This document shows positions 27,478-33,986 of a stretch of DNA of 64,000 nucleotides, piece after piece. Numbering within the stretch: the first letter of the stretch is position 1; every line of letters begins with the position of its first letter. A model generated the notes under the pieces. That model had not been told where the DNA came from and searched no databases. It saw only the letters and a list, made by a program, of their open reading frames with translations. Source of the stretch: Streptococcus sp. bf_0095 (lineage in GTDB: Bacteria; Bacillota; Bacilli; Lactobacillales; Streptococcaceae); NCBI RefSeq assembly GCF_004166885.1, contig NZ_RCYU01000001.1, forward strand, positions 744,001-808,000. Reading direction: 5' to 3'. Both the position numbers and the translations under genes were made by a program.

Positions 27478-27954
27478 TTAAGCAATCGCTTCTGTGATAT
27501 AGCGATATAAGTCTTCTTCAGTTTCCAATTTCGACATGTTTTCAAGATTTCCATTTGTCGTAAAGAAATCCATCAAATGCGCCAAAATGTTTGTTTGGCT
27601 GGAACTAGAATTGTTAATGATGAAGAATAAAAGAGAAACTTCTACTTCTTTATCAGGTGCGATCATATTGTGGAAGGTTACCGGATTTTTCAATCGAACA
27701 ACTACAATATTCTCTGTTAGGTTATGGATGATATCCGTATGAGGAATCGCTACATTCGGAAGATCCTTTCCTAGAAATTCCATATCCAAGCCAGTAGGGA
27801 ACGATTTCTCTCTCTCTTTTAATGCAGCTCGATAAGAATCTGTCACAATCTGACGTTCTTCCAATAAAGTTGCAACCTGGTCAAACAATTCTTCTTGATT
27901 CGCAACATCTAGGCAAAAGACTAATTCCCGATTAAACAGTTGATTTAATCCCAT
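27478..27954 (-). CDS. gatA: PTS galactitol/galactose subunit IIA
   Basis: A 158-residue IIA domain of the fructose/mannitol-Gat type. The phospho-accepting His is H72 in PNVAIPHTD. First gene of the operon, with a strong promoter, a GGGGTGAAAAG ribosome site and tandem LacR operators upstream. Confidence 0.93.
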   Translation of the reverse strand: MGLNQLFNRELVFCLDVANQEELFDQVATLLEERQIVTDSYRAALKEREKSFPTGLDMEFLGKDLPNVAIPHTDIIHNLTENIVVVRLKNPVTFHNMIAPDKEVEVSLLFFIINNSSSSQTNILAHLMDFFTTNGNLENMSKLETEEDLYRYITEAIA

Positions 27955-27999
27955 CTTTTCACCCCTTCCACTTTTAAAATATCTTTTAATTACATGATA

Positions 28000-28028
28000 A
28001 GTATATCACTATATGAATGCGCTGTCAA
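28000..28028 (-). promoter_or_regulatory. Promoter of gatABC-lacX-lacABCD
   Basis: TTGACA (28028-28023), exactly 17 bp, TATACT (28005-28000). A cre-like sequence (12/14) at 28014-28027 overlaps the -35, so CcpA repression is likely. Confidence 0.85.
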
Positions 28029-28046
28029 TTACAATATGTAATTTTT

Positions 28047-28066
28047 TGTTCTTTTTTGTTTATTTT
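28047..28066. promoter_or_regulatory. Tandem LacR operators
   Basis: Read on the plus strand, TGTTCTTTTT and TGTTTATTTT are adjacent; the second fits and the first nearly fits the LacR consensus TGTTTNWTTT described for Streptococcus/Staphylococcus. They lie just upstream of the -35. Confidence 0.6.
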
Positions 28067-28106
28067 TTATAGATTTATTTATAACCCCTCCCCTATTAAA
28101 GGATAT

Positions 28107-28138
28107 AAAAAAGACCAGAATCTGCTTGAATCCTGGCC
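28107..28138 (-). terminator. lacR terminator
   Basis: GGCCAG pairs with CTGGTC around an imperfect inner stem, followed by TTTTTTATA on the minus strand. Confidence 0.75.
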
Positions 28139-28162
28139 GTTTAGCTGTTTCTTTTCTAATTT

Positions 28163-28909
28163 TTACAAAATTTTTGTATAAGAATTGTATTTTTCTCGCA
28201 CCTTATTAGAGATAGAATGATCGGTAATCACCGCATCTAAATCATCTAGACGGTAAAAAGCATAGAAAGAATAGCTGTCAAACTTACTGTTATCTGCTAC
28301 TACATACTTTTCAATGGCATTGTTAAGAATAATTTTATTACCATTTCCTTCTTCTTCGTTTGCAGTCATTGCTGTATGACCGTCGATTCCATTTACCCCG
28401 ATAAAGGCTTTCGAAACCTTAATTTCCTTTAAGAGCTTATTAGCAAACTGCCCTACAAAGGTCTGTGTCTTGACCCTATATCGACCTCCCACTAGGATAA
28501 TGTCATAATTGGGTTGATCTTTTAATTTTTCAAAAATAGGTAGGGAATTGGTGACAATACTGACATGTTTCCCTTCAAGATAATCGCCAATAAAATCCGT
28601 AGTGGTTCCAGCCCCAATAAAAATTGTATCGCCTTCATCGATTAAAGCCGCACATTTTTGAGCAATCTCCCTTTTCTCTTCCACGTTCAACATGTTCTTT
28701 TCTGTATGAGAGACTTCTGTCAGACTATCCTTGATTTTTCGATGGGCCCCTCCATGAACACGAACCAATAGGTCTTGCTCCTCTAAGTCCATCAAATCCC
28801 GTCGAATTGTCATATCCGTTACACCCAAGAGATCACTTAGATCCTTAACAGAGACCACTTCATTTTTATCCAACTCTTGTAAGATTGCTACATGTCTACT
28901 CTCTTTCAT
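28163..28909 (-). CDS. lacR: DeoR-family lactose/galactose repressor LacR
   Basis: A 248-residue repressor: N-terminal HTH (VSVKDLSDLLGVTDMTIRRDL, about 19-39) and a DeoR C-terminal sensor with the IFIGAGTTTDFIGDYL loop and DGHTAMTANEEE. In this family tagatose 6-phosphate is the inducer. It lies upstream of gatA on the same strand but ends in a terminator, so it is a separate unit, probably autoregulated. Confidence 0.93.
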   Translation of the reverse strand: MKESRHVAILQELDKNEVVSVKDLSDLLGVTDMTIRRDLMDLEEQDLLVRVHGGAHRKIKDSLTEVSHTEKNMLNVEEKREIAQKCAALIDEGDTIFIGAGTTTDFIGDYLEGKHVSIVTNSLPIFEKLKDQPNYDIILVGGRYRVKTQTFVGQFANKLLKEIKVSKAFIGVNGIDGHTAMTANEEEGNGNKIILNNAIEKYVVADNSKFDSYSFYAFYRLDDLDAVITDHSISNKVREKYNSYTKIL

Positions 28910-28939
28910 ATGACGTCCTACTTTCCTATTTCTGCTTTC

Positions 28940-28980
28940 ATTATACTATAATGGTGAACATTTTCAATAAGAAACAAACA
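28940..28980 (-). promoter_or_regulatory. lacR promoter with LacR-like operator
   Basis: TTGAAA (28967-28962), 16 bp, TATAAT (28945-28940). TGTTTGTTTC at 28980-28971 differs from the LacR half-site by one base. Confidence 0.65.
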
Positions 28981-29090
28981 TTTTGACGATTTTTTTCTAT
29001 ATTAATCACTTATTTTGTTGATCGTTTTTGTGAATTGATCATTTTTTTGTTCACTTTTTTAAAAAAAGTAGATTTTTTTTAGCAAATCTG

Positions 29091-29119
29091 TTGACAGGAC
29101 TTATAAAAAGTTGTATTCT
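29091..29119 (+). promoter_or_regulatory. Strong promoter for candidate small RNA
   Basis: TTGACA (29091-29096), exactly 17 bp, TATTCT (29114-29119). It points away from lacR, toward the convergent cshA gene. Confidence 0.75.
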
Positions 29120-29136
29120 TAATATGTTAACAGAAT

Positions 29137-29150
29137 TGATAGCGCTACCA
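29137..29150 (+). promoter_or_regulatory. cre site just after the sRNA start
   Basis: TGATAGCGCTACCA matches 13 of 14 positions of TGWAARCGNTWNCA; location predicts repression by CcpA. Confidence 0.65.
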
Positions 29151-29200
29151 CATAGTGATAGCAAACGTTTTGTTTACGAATTTCGGTCTCCTTATAAATA

Positions 29201-29236
29201 TACAAGGGTAAACAACTGTTTACCCTTGTATTTTTT
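29201..29236 (+). terminator. sRNA terminator, shared with cshA
   Basis: A perfect 13-bp stem TACAAGGGTAAAC/GTTTACCCTTGTA with AACT loop and TTTTTT on the plus strand. The minus-strand side has only a broken T tract, so the hairpin is best suited to the plus-strand transcript. Confidence 0.85.
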
Positions 29237-30809
29237 ATTTATCTCCTTTGTTCCGAATCACAAAGCCTGTTTTCTTCTCGCTTGAAGTATTACGAGGTTT
29301 TTTATGATCCTTACGGTAACGCTTCTCTTTGTCAAAACGATCATTGGAACGACCACCCTTTCGGTAGTCATCACGACGACCATTGCCACGACGATCACGA
29401 TCTCGACGGTCATCACCACGACGTCCACCGCGACCAGACTTGCCTTTTCCGCCAAATCCACCACCAGATGGTTTAAATGGTAATGGTTTTTCACGCGCAA
29501 TTTCAACTTCTGGAAGACTATCTGGATCCTGAACCGTCAAGCTAAGGATGTACATGGCCAATTCTTCTGGGCTGAATTCTGCAGCCAATTTACGAGCATC
29601 CTTTGCAAATTTGTCGAAGTTACCTCGAATAGCTTCATCCGCAAAGTCACGTTCAATTTTCTTGAGTGCAACCTGTTTCTTAGCTTGGAAGGCTTCTTCT
29701 GCTGTCGCAGGTTTCAAGCCCTTCATGCGTTTCTTGGTCAAGTTTTCGATGATTTGGAGGTAACCCATCTCATTTGGTGCTACGAAAGTAATCGATTGAC
29801 CTGACTTCCCAGCACGACCTGTACGGCCAATACGGTGAACATAGCTCTCAGGGTCTTGTGGGATATCATAGTTGTAGACATGGGTTACACCTGAGATATC
29901 CAATCCACGAGCCGCTACGTCTGTTGCTACGAGGACATCCAGATTGCCATTTTTGAAATCACGAAGGACTCGAAGACGTTTGTTTTGGTCAAGGTCTCCA
30001 TGAATCCCTTCTGCACGGAAACCACGGATCTTCAGACCACGAGTCAACTCATCTACACGGCGTTTGGTACGACCAAATACGATCGCAAGCTCTGGTTGCT
30101 CCACGTCCATGAGACGAGTCATGGTGTCAAATTTTTCTTGTTCCTTAACTCGGATATAGTACTGATCTACCAGTTCTGTTGTCAACTCTTTAGCCGCAAT
30201 CTTCACATGCTCAGGGTCTTTCATAAATTGAACCCCAATGCGTTTGATAGCTTCAGGCATGGTTGCTGAAAAGAGTAAGGTTTGACGATTTTCTGGGACA
30301 CGAGAGATGATGGCTTCAATATCCTCAAGGAAGCCCATGTTGAGCATCTCATCTGCTTCGTCCAGGATGAGGGTTTCAATGTCTTGTAATTTCAAGGCCT
30401 TGCGTTTGATCAAGTCTAGGAGACGACCAGGCGTTCCAACTACGATATGAGCACCTGATTTAAGCGCCTTGATTTGTTTTTCGATACTTGAACCACCATA
30501 AACAGAACGGACTTTTACACCCTTGCTTCGACCAAAGCGGAAAAGTTCTTCCTGACTTTGTACAGCTAGTTCACGGGTTGGTGCAATGACCAAAGCTTGA
30601 ATGGTCGCTTCTTCGGTACGAATTTTTTCAAGGGTTGGCAAGCCAAAGGCTGCAGTTTTCCCTGTACCTGTTTGAGCTTGTCCGATAACATCTTTTCCTT
30701 CAAGAGCCAAAGGAATAGTTTGCTCTTGGATAGGACTTGCTTCTACAAATCCTGCTTTTTCGATTTCTGCTAACAAATCAGCAGAAAGATTAAATTCATT
30801 AAATTTCAC
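29235..30809 (-). CDS. cshA: DEAD-box RNA helicase CshA
   Basis: A 524-residue ATP-dependent RNA helicase of the CshA/DeaD type, likely in the degradosome and ribosome assembly. Motifs in order: Q motif, AQTGTGKT (Walker A, ~45-52), PTRELA, DEADEML, SAT, and VATDVAARGLDISG plus HRIGRTGRAG near the end of the helicase core (~about 375). The C-terminal ~90 residues are a basic RGG/GRGGRRGDDRRDRDRRG-type tail for RNA binding. The start codon is GTG. A long structured leader precedes it. Confidence 0.95.
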   Translation of the reverse strand: MKFNEFNLSADLLAEIEKAGFVEASPIQEQTIPLALEGKDVIGQAQTGTGKTAAFGLPTLEKIRTEEATIQALVIAPTRELAVQSQEELFRFGRSKGVKVRSVYGGSSIEKQIKALKSGAHIVVGTPGRLLDLIKRKALKLQDIETLILDEADEMLNMGFLEDIEAIISRVPENRQTLLFSATMPEAIKRIGVQFMKDPEHVKIAAKELTTELVDQYYIRVKEQEKFDTMTRLMDVEQPELAIVFGRTKRRVDELTRGLKIRGFRAEGIHGDLDQNKRLRVLRDFKNGNLDVLVATDVAARGLDISGVTHVYNYDIPQDPESYVHRIGRTGRAGKSGQSITFVAPNEMGYLQIIENLTKKRMKGLKPATAEEAFQAKKQVALKKIERDFADEAIRGNFDKFAKDARKLAAEFSPEELAMYILSLTVQDPDSLPEVEIAREKPLPFKPSGGGFGGKGKSGRGGRRGDDRRDRDRRGNGRRDDYRKGGRSNDRFDKEKRYRKDHKKPRNTSSEKKTGFVIRNKGDK

Positions 30810-30961
30810 GTTTTTCTTCTTTCTAAAGATGGTGCGAAGCCATCCTATAGCGCTTAGTTTATACTTTTCTTGTCATGACGTACTTTCAGTTTTCATGAAA
30901 GACCGTGTTGCTTCTTTTCCACTAAAGAAAAGTACTGCTTTTTTGCAACCTATCTAGTATA
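30810..30961 (-). promoter_or_regulatory. cshA promoter and long structured leader
   Basis: An extended -10 TGGTATACT (TATACT at 30961-30956) starts a leader of about 140 nt. It holds a CTTTTC/GAAAAG hairpin (about 30906-30935) and GATGG-cttcgca-CCATC near 30830-30845 just before the GTG. Such leaders are typical of cold-shock or autoregulated helicase genes. Confidence 0.5.
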
Positions 30962-31216
30962 CCATAGACCAGGTTTAAAAGATAGTAAAACGAAACAGGT
31001 TGAAAAGTTTTTATTAGGTAAACCCTTACAAAGATTCTCTTTCCACCTTCGAATGATTTTTGCGTCCCTTTCCAATTTCTTTTTTAAATTTGCAATAATA
31101 AAAAGGACTAAAAAGTCTCTTCTTTCATTTGAAGCACCTCACAAAAACAGCGTTACAATAGGCTTTCTAAAAATTTTTACGCATAAATAATCCCCTTTTA
31201 TTTTGGGATTATTTCC
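30962..31216. other. AT-rich intergenic stretch, no gene recognised
   Basis: No ORF with a start and ribosome site was found on either strand. A hairpin AAATAATCCC/GGGATTATTT lies at 31185-31214, and a short GACTTTTTAGTC hairpin at 31105-31116. Confidence 0.5.
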
Positions 31217-31245
31217 TTGATTTTTAAAATAAAAATATGTATAAT
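31217..31245 (+). promoter_or_regulatory. Promoter for second candidate ncRNA
   Basis: TTGATT (31217-31222), 17 bp, TATAAT (31240-31245). Confidence 0.65.
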
Positions 31246-31251
31246 GATTCT

Positions 31252-31512
31252 AGTATTTAGGTTATTTCAGTATCATTAAAATGCTTCATTCATTTAACTG
31301 ATTCAACGATTCAATCCAATTATAAATTGTTTATAATCCACTCAGTACTTTTAAATCTACTCCTACTATTTCCAAGAAGATTTTGTACAGTCGATCACTT
31401 GTATCAAAACTGCCTCTTCTTCTTAGGGGAGGCAGAATTAAAAATGAAGGTTTTTCTGAAATAGCCAAGATACGAAAGAGGTAAGGAATTTCTTCCCTAC
31501 CTCTCTTTTTTT
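31252..31512 (+). ncRNA. Candidate non-coding RNA (~260 nt) between cshA and corA
   Basis: The transcript would run from the promoter at 31217-31245 to the strong terminator at 31477-31512. The only ATGs give 6-codon peptides (one ATGAAGGTT... follows GGGGAGG at 12 nt). A 7-bp hairpin CTGCCTC/GAGGCAG lies at 31410-31435 with a CU-rich loop. It does not look like 6S, tmRNA or RNase P RNA by eye. Identity unknown. Confidence 0.45.
31477..31512 (+). terminator. Terminator for the plus-strand transcript, touching corA stop
   Basis: AGAGGTA-a-GGAA pairs with TTCC-c-TACCTCT around TTTC, followed by CTTTTTTT on the plus strand. The minus-strand side lacks a T run. Confidence 0.75.
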
Positions 31513-32419
31513 ATCGTTTATGAGCAATCCAGCGCAAGATTCGTGATAAAATCAACCACAAGACGAAGCTAGCGGTCGAAATATAAATCCAGGCATTGGG
31601 TTCATTGGTAAAGGGCAATGGAACGTTCATTCCAAAGAAACCAGTGACAACTGCTAAGACCGCCAAGAGGGCTTCTATGATGGTCAAGGTTGTCAAATTA
31701 TCATTCAGATTGTTATTCAGAATATTATTGTAGGAGCTAGACAATTGCTGCAAGACCTGAGAGTTTAACTCTGTCATGGAGACCAACTGCCGGGCCTCGA
31801 TCATGGCATCATCAAACTGTTCTTTTTCCACATCATCTAATTGACGATAGATCAGGTGGGCCTTGATATGTTCAAGCAACATACGATTTTGCTTGGCCGC
31901 AGATACCAGATAGACCATACCCGTTTCCAAGTCAGAAAGAGCATAAAGGTTCTTACTGGTCGTGGTTTTTCGCAAGAGACGATTGATTTCGTCCTTATGT
32001 TTATCCAGACGCTCAATAATCGGATAATAAGCATTACTAATCATCTCAAGGCCTGCAAACAAGAGTTTAAAGGTGGATAAACTTTCATGAGCATCAACAT
32101 AGCGTTCCATTTGTGCAATAATATAGGCGTTGTCTCGGTTACTAATAGTTACAAGACGTGGCCCCTGGACAATGAAAGTCATTGGAATCGTTTCATAATA
32201 TTCCTTTTCCTTTTCCATGTCCAAGACATTATAAATAAAAGTCACAGTTCCATTTTCACGGTTGTAATCCATGTGGGCACGTTCATTTTTATCCAATGCA
32301 TATTCAATGGTTTCTTGATCAATACCATACTTTTGGTACAACTGGGATGTTTCTGCAATCAAGTCAGAATCAATATTAATCCAACTCCGACCATCTCCTA
32401 ACTTTTTTTCAACGAACAT
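31511..32419 (-). CDS. corA: CorA-family divalent cation transporter
   Basis: A 302-residue CorA/Mrs2-type channel for Mg2+ (perhaps Co2+). Large N-terminal cytoplasmic domain, long stalk helix, then two C-terminal TM segments (about 244-263 and 276-296) with the signature G-M-N in FFGMNVPLPF at the end of TM1. The C-terminal RWIAHKR is basic as usual. Ribosome site AGAGGAAACGAA. Monocistronic. Confidence 0.94.
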   Translation of the reverse strand: MFVEKKLGDGRSWINIDSDLIAETSQLYQKYGIDQETIEYALDKNERAHMDYNRENGTVTFIYNVLDMEKEKEYYETIPMTFIVQGPRLVTISNRDNAYIIAQMERYVDAHESLSTFKLLFAGLEMISNAYYPIIERLDKHKDEINRLLRKTTTSKNLYALSDLETGMVYLVSAAKQNRMLLEHIKAHLIYRQLDDVEKEQFDDAMIEARQLVSMTELNSQVLQQLSSSYNNILNNNLNDNLTTLTIIEALLAVLAVVTGFFGMNVPLPFTNEPNAWIYISTASFVLWLILSRILRWIAHKR

Positions 32420-32501
32420 TTCGTTTCCTCTTTACCTTATCTACCAGTACTCCTACCCGATTATCCGAAATCGCTAGATGAGTCCTGTCCTCATTCACTG
32501 A

Positions 32502-32882
32502 TCAACGCAATACAGCGGCTGCTAAGGCCTGCTGGATCTCGATAACACTATTATCACTCTTAAATTGAAGTGTTTCTGATGGTTCTACAGCTGATGAAAC
32601 CCAAATTTTTAATTCTGCATCCAAATCAAAATGACCAGATGTTTCTACTGAAAACCGTGAAATGGAACGATAGGGGAGGGATTTATAAGACGTTTTCTTC
32701 CCTGTCATTCCTTGCTTGTCCACCAAAATCAGACGGTACTCCGTAAAGACAATCAAGTCACGAATCAAACTAAAAGCCAGAGTTACTTGCTCACCTGGAA
32801 CCAGGATATCCCCTAAATCTTTTTCAACCTTATCGACGTCTTTTTGAGAAGCATTGCCCATCAAACCTGCAAAAATACCCAT
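32502..32882 (-). CDS. Bacterial PH-domain protein (PF08000-like)
   Basis: A 126-residue single-domain protein. The segment VPGEQVTLAFSLIRDLIVFTEYRLILVDKQG is the bacterial pleckstrin-homology pattern, with a C-terminal helix. Function unknown; no signal or TM. The start MGIFAGLMG has GGAGG 8 nt upstream; the ATG 15 bases earlier overlaps that site. An extended -10 (TGGTATAGT) lies at about 32923-32931. Confidence 0.8.
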   Translation of the reverse strand: MGIFAGLMGNASQKDVDKVEKDLGDILVPGEQVTLAFSLIRDLIVFTEYRLILVDKQGMTGKKTSYKSLPYRSISRFSVETSGHFDLDAELKIWVSSAVEPSETLQFKSDNSVIEIQQALAAAVLR

Positions 32883-32922
32883 AATTTTTTCCTCCACAAC
32901 TTGTGCATTTTCTATCTTAATA

Positions 32923-32931
32923 ACTATACCA
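32923..32931 (-). promoter_or_regulatory. Promoter of PH-domain gene
   Basis: TGGTATAGT extended -10 on the minus strand, about 41 bp before the start codon; no clear -35. Confidence 0.5.
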
Positions 32932-32952
32932 TATTTTTTACGAGTTAAAAAG

Positions 32953-32981
32953 TTGCGGGAACGTTTTTTTGATAGTATAAT
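32953..32981 (+). promoter_or_regulatory. thiT promoter
   Basis: TTGCGG (32953-32958), 17 bp, TATAAT (32976-32981), directly before the TPP riboswitch. Confidence 0.75.
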
Positions 32982-32989
32982 GAGAGAGT

Positions 32990-33095
32990 CACAAGAGGAG
33001 CAATTGCTGAGATTGGCTAACTTGGATACCAGAGGTGTTCGTTGCTGGCCTAAACTCTTACCACCTGATCAGGTTAGGACCTGCGTAGGGATGTG
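32990..33095 (+). promoter_or_regulatory. TPP (THI-box) riboswitch
   Basis: Conserved core elements are present in order: CTGAGA (33007-33012), then ACCTGATCAGGTTAGGACC and TGCGTAGGGA (about 33063-33092), closed by CACA/TGTG. It controls the downstream thiamine transporter gene by binding thiamine pyrophosphate. Confidence 0.93.
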
Positions 33096-33132
33096 TTTCA
33101 AAACAGAATGAAATAGAGAACTTCTATGACAA

Positions 33133-33173
33133 CGTTTTGATGTGGCAACAAATGAGCCAATCAAAACGATTGG
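33133..33173 (+). promoter_or_regulatory. Riboswitch expression platform
   Basis: CGTTTTGAT (33133-33141) can pair with ATCAAAACG (33160-33168), or CCAATC (33157-33162) with GATTGG (33168-33173). The two hairpins exclude each other and lie just before AGGAGG, so control of translation is possible. Confidence 0.45.
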
Positions 33174-33189
33174 TATAGGAGGTTTTTTT

Positions 33190-33765
33190 ATGTCGAAAAC
33201 TACGATTCGACCAATGATTGAGGTTGCTCTTTTAGCGACCATTGCTTATATTTTGGATTTGGTTACTCAACCCATGTCCTTAGGTCCTTGGATTTCTCTA
33301 TCTTTTAAGATGGTTCCCATCTTTCTCCTCAGTTTCCGCTGGGGCGTTAAGGCTGGTGCCATGGGGGGATTCCTCTGGGGACTGTTGCAAGTCGTAACTG
33401 GGGAAGCAGCTGGTGGTTGGTTGACTCCAATCCAAGGTTTCTTAGAGTATTTTGTAGCCTTCAGTTTGATTGGACTGAGTGGAACTGTCAAACCTGCCCT
33501 TGATAAGGCTATCAGAGATAAAAAACGAGTTCAGACACTCACATATATTACTGCCGGAGTCGTCTTGGGTGGTTTTGCACGCTACCTCATTCACTATATT
33601 GCAGGTGTCATCTTCTGGGGAAGCTATGCTCCAGCTGGCCAAAGTGCCTACATTTATTCTCTTGTTGTGAATAGTTCGTCCTTCTTAGGGGAAACCATTG
33701 CTAGCCTCATTGTCTTCTTTATCTTACAAGAATTTTTGGGAAGACTCCTTATTACAGAACAATAA
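33190..33765 (+). CDS. thiT: ECF-type thiamine transporter S-component ThiT
   Basis: A 191-residue membrane protein with six hydrophobic segments. Family features include the N-terminal TM with ALLATIAYILDLV, LGPWISLSFKMVPIF and WLTPIQGFLEYFVAF, where thiamine contacts lie in ThiT of Lactococcus. It needs the shared EcfAA'T energising module, which is not in the window. The start MSKTTIRPM is preceded by AGGAGG; the upstream 16-codon extension would overlap the riboswitch platform. Regulated by the TPP riboswitch. Confidence 0.94.
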   Translation: MSKTTIRPMIEVALLATIAYILDLVTQPMSLGPWISLSFKMVPIFLLSFRWGVKAGAMGGFLWGLLQVVTGEAAGGWLTPIQGFLEYFVAFSLIGLSGTVKPALDKAIRDKKRVQTLTYITAGVVLGGFARYLIHYIAGVIFWGSYAPAGQSAYIYSLVVNSSSFLGETIASLIVFFILQEFLGRLLITEQ

Positions 33766-33793
33766 AAACCAGCTCGCTTGAGCTGGCTTTTTT
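33766..33793 (+). terminator. thiT terminator
   Basis: CCAGCTC/GAGCTGG stem with GCTT loop, followed by CTTTTTT. Confidence 0.85.
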
Positions 33794-33833
33794 AATTTAT
33801 ATATTCTATTCCCAAAGTGAACCAAGAGACTAG

Positions 33834-33980
33834 TTAGCTACGCCGCTTTCTAACTTTTAGATTACGACACTTAGTTTTAAAAATCGATTCCATTTGTAAA
33901 ACTAAGTTAGTGAGGCAGTTAGGCAAGTCTTATAGGACTTGCCGTAGTCTACTTAAATTGCTTTGCAATCAAGTAGACTT
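33834..33980. repeat. Multi-hairpin intergenic element
   Basis: Three hairpins in a row: ACTTAGTTTTA (33869-33879)/TAAAACTAAGT (33897-33907); GGCAAGTC (33922-33929)/GACTTGCC (33936-33943); and AGTCTACTT-aa-ATTGC-TTT-GCAAT-c-AAGTAGACT (33946-33979). It fills the convergent thiT-prfC gap. The last could terminate prfC transcripts, although it lacks a proper T tract. It has no ORF. Confidence 0.6.
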
Positions 33981-33986
33981 ACTGAA

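Larger units (their letters stand above)
29126..29237 (+). ncRNA. Candidate CcpA-controlled small RNA (~110 nt)
   Basis: Bounded by the promoter at 29091-29119 and a terminator at 29201-29236. No credible ORF: the only ATG (29123) lies before the expected start and its frame runs through the terminator into cshA. A cre-like site (29137-29150) sits about 12 nt into the transcript. An unpaired-looking stretch TCTCCTT at 29187-29193 is complementary to Shine-Dalgarno sequences, a common feature of mRNA-targeting sRNAs. Function is inferred. Confidence 0.6.

Noticed and set aside
29174..29181. TACGAATT resembling a CIN box
   Set aside because: One mismatch, inside the sRNA transcript and not upstream of any ORF; the true CIN box is at 16250-16257.
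29091..29285. 64-codon plus-strand ORF over the candidate sRNA
   Set aside because: It starts inside the -35 box and runs through the terminator into antisense cshA sequence.
29258..29506. Open frame through the Arg/Gly-rich end of cshA on the same strand
   Set aside because: Shadow frame of the RGG-type repeats; the cshA frame has all helicase motifs.
31020..31140. Basic reading frame on the minus strand (KKEIGKGRKN...) that might be an insertion-sequence remnant
   Set aside because: Too short, no terminal repeats and no recognisable transposase motif.
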